NCBI GenBank assembly: GCA_003455235.1
Contig: DMRT01000287.1
Coordinates: 1-10,591, forward strand
Length of the DNA: 10,591 nt
Origin: Chitinophagaceae bacterium
Lineage (GTDB): Bacteria; Bacteroidota; Bacteroidia; Chitinophagales; Chitinophagaceae
Direction: 5' to 3'
The translations under genes and the position numbers were made by a program. Each line of letters starts with the position of its first letter. Position 1 is the stretch's first letter. The notes below the pieces were generated by a model. It was not told the origin of the DNA. It ran no database searches and worked only from the letters and a program-made list of their open reading frames with translations. Positions 8,047 through 10,591 of the stretch are shown in pieces.

Positions 8047-8052
8047 CCGGAT

Positions 8053-9447
8053 ATGAACGCAATTATTTTAACAGCAGCCTGGGGAGTACTGATGATGCTG
8101 AGCGGCGCTTTCAGCAGCAACAAAGCAATGGCCAAATACCTGGCGGTGGCCGGGGTGGTGCTGGCGCTGATCGTTAACTGTATGGAGATGAACAGCGGGG
8201 CGCCCTTCTTTTCCATTGATGTGAAGGATATGCTGCGGTTCAACAGTTTTAACCTCACCTTCATCAATATTGCGCTGGGTTGCACCCTGCTTTACTTCCT
8301 GCTCAACGGAAGTGATATTGAAAAAGTGGGTGAACACGTTCCGGAATATTTTGCCTTACTGTTTTTTGTGCTCAGCGGCATTGCCATTATCTCCACATTC
8401 AACACGCTGCTGATGCTGTTCATCGGTATCGAGATTGTTTCCATTCCGCTGTATATTCTTACCGGCAGCGACAAGCGCAACCTGAAGAGTAACGAAGCCG
8501 GGCTGAAATATTTCCTGATGGGATCTTTTTCCACCGGCATCATGCTGCTGGGTATTGCCCTGTTGTATGGCGGAAGTGCCACCGGGTCCTTCTACATCAG
8601 CAATATCATTTCCGGTAACGCACCCATGCCGCCCATGATTGCCGCAGGCCTTGTGCTGTTGCTTATTTCCATGGCATTTAAAGTATCTGCTGCGCCTTTC
8701 CATTTCTGGACGCCCGATGTATACGACGGGGCGCCTACTGTGTTCACTTCGTTCATGGCTACCGTTGTGAAAGCGGCGGCCTTCTTCGCTTTTGTTCGCC
8801 TGTTTGAAAATGCATTCGGAAGCATGCATGCGCAGTGGCAGACACTGATTGTGATCTTGATTGCTGCCACCCTGCTCATCGGTAATCTTACCGCCGTTTT
8901 CCAGCAAAGCGTAAAGCGGATGCTGGCATATTCAAGCATTGCCCAGGCGGGGTTCATGCTGTTTTCCTTATTTGCCCTGAACGGATTTGCCAAGGAAGGT
9001 CTTGTTTTGTATGCTGCGGCGTACAGCCTGGCCAGCATCGGCATATTCGCCATCCTGATTAAAATGAATGACTATACCATCGATGGATTCAATGGCCTGG
9101 GGAAACAGCAACCGGTACTGGCACTTACCGCTACCATATTTCTGTTGTCACTTACCGGCATTCCACTCACAGCCGGGTTCCAGAGTAAATTTTATATGCT
9201 GATGGCAGCGGTACAGAAAGGCCAGCACACCTGGCTGGTGATACTGGCGGTACTATGTGCGGCCATCAGTGCGTACTATTATTTCCGGGTGATACAAGCC
9301 ATGTATTTTAAAGACAGCGCAGCCGGGGAGCATACCCCGGACAATGCTGTTACCCCATCGTTCAAAGCCCTGCTTGTACTTACTGCCGTTTTGATCATCG
9401 TCATCGGTTTGTTCCCGAGTTTTATTACCGATTGGCTTTATTTTTAA
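8053..9447 (+). CDS. nuoN: NADH-quinone oxidoreductase subunit N (antiporter-like membrane subunit)
   Basis: NuoN is the antiporter-like subunit nearest the quinone module and the last gene of the operon. The 464-residue product is typical in length (E. coli 485) and has about 13-14 membrane helices. Channel residues are present: E127 in FIGIEIVSIPLYIL, K210 in AFKVSAAPFHFWTPDVYDGA, K240 in ATVVKAAAFFAF, K289 in SVKRMLAYSSIAQAG, and K379 in TAGFQSKFYML. The first few residues (MNAIILTAAWGVLMMLSGAF) enter the membrane directly, supporting the ATG at 8053, 32 bases after nuoM. No strong intrinsic terminator follows the stop, so some read-through into the permease gene is possible. Confidence 0.98.
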   Translation: MNAIILTAAWGVLMMLSGAFSSNKAMAKYLAVAGVVLALIVNCMEMNSGAPFFSIDVKDMLRFNSFNLTFINIALGCTLLYFLLNGSDIEKVGEHVPEYFALLFFVLSGIAIISTFNTLLMLFIGIEIVSIPLYILTGSDKRNLKSNEAGLKYFLMGSFSTGIMLLGIALLYGGSATGSFYISNIISGNAPMPPMIAAGLVLLLISMAFKVSAAPFHFWTPDVYDGAPTVFTSFMATVVKAAAFFAFVRLFENAFGSMHAQWQTLIVILIAATLLIGNLTAVFQQSVKRMLAYSSIAQAGFMLFSLFALNGFAKEGLVLYAAAYSLASIGIFAILIKMNDYTIDGFNGLGKQQPVLALTATIFLLSLTGIPLTAGFQSKFYMLMAAVQKGQHTWLVILAVLCAAISAYYYFRVIQAMYFKDSAAGEHTPDNAVTPSFKALLVLTAVLIIVIGLFPSFITDWLYF

Positions 9448-9471
9448 ACAAACCCCGCCGTTTATAAAAGT

Positions 9472-9505
9472 TTTGTGGCTTAATGCCTGCCAGTTGCTAA
9501 CTTTA
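9472..9505 (+). promoter_or_regulatory. Candidate Bacteroidota-type promoter before the ABC permease
   Basis: TTTG (9472-9475) and TAACTTTA (9498-9505) resemble the Bacteroidota -33 (TTTG or TTG) and -7 (TAnnTTTG) boxes. The -7 box has one mismatch, A for the final G. The 22-base spacer is at the long end of the accepted range. The -7 box ends 16 bases before the permease ATG, giving a very short leader, which is common in this phylum. Inverted arms CTGCC (9487-9491) and GGCAG (9506-9510) flank the -7 box, and GCCTG (9485-9489) with CAGGC (9515-9519) overlap them. They could be an operator or chance. Confidence 0.45.
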
Positions 9506-9521
9506 GGCAGAATACAGGCAC

Positions 9522-10590
<1,069 letters not shown>

Positions 10591-10591
10591 C

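Noticed and set aside
6800..8062. A 420-codon open frame on the minus strand opposite nuoM.
   Set aside because: The translation is rich in His, Gln, Asp and Gly with no recognisable domain. It lies wholly antisense to a strongly conserved gene, whose codon bias explains the lack of stops.
8356..8907. A 183-codon open frame on the minus strand opposite nuoN.
   Set aside because: It has the same His/Gln/Asn/Arg-rich composition as other antisense shadows, and no family resemblance.

Overview
The window is the distal two thirds of a bacterial respiratory complex I (nuo) operon, followed by the start of an unrelated ABC-transporter permease gene and a short foreign end. Everything up to about position 10390 reads as one Bacteroidota genome, most likely Chitinophagaceae or a close relative. 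The reasons are the mid-range GC content, the weak or absent Shine-Dalgarno sequences, a short NuoG that stops after the iron-sulfur domains, the style of the Nuo proteins, and a Bacteroidota-type promoter candidate (TTTG ... TAnnTTT) before the permease gene. The genus is not certain.

Layout, all + strand: nuoF (1-864, 5' end missing), nuoG (881-1996), nuoH (2016-3068), nuoI (3109-3663), nuoJ (3670-4170), nuoK (4260-4592), nuoL (4625-6523), nuoM (6533-8020), nuoN (8053-9447). Most gaps are 6-40 bases, consistent with one transcript. The exception is the 89-base nuoJ-nuoK gap, which holds a 10-bp perfect inverted repeat embedded in ATTCGTG-like submotifs. Small GC-rich hairpins lie just before nuoI, nuoL and nuoN. 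No stretch longer than 300 bases lacks a gene.

The genes work together as one enzyme. NuoF and NuoG form part of the peripheral electron-input arm (NADH, FMN, Fe-S chain). NuoI carries electrons through two 4Fe-4S clusters towards the quinone, and NuoH forms the membrane part of the quinone site. NuoJ, K, L, M and N form the proton-translocating membrane arm. The key charged residues of the antiporter-like subunits are present, so the complex looks functional.

After nuoN, a MacB/FtsX-type permease begins at 9522 behind its own candidate promoter. Its sequence breaks off near 10390. From there to the end, the minus strand encodes the first ~51 residues of a proteobacterial-type glutamyl-tRNA synthetase (gltX) with its upstream region. 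This abrupt change inside a gene is best explained as a chimeric assembly join between two organisms. The last ~200 bases should not be attributed to the same genome.

I found no sign of a novel multi-gene system. The points most worth a second look are the chimeric end, the unusual cysteine layout of the short NuoG, and the intergenic repeat and hairpins.
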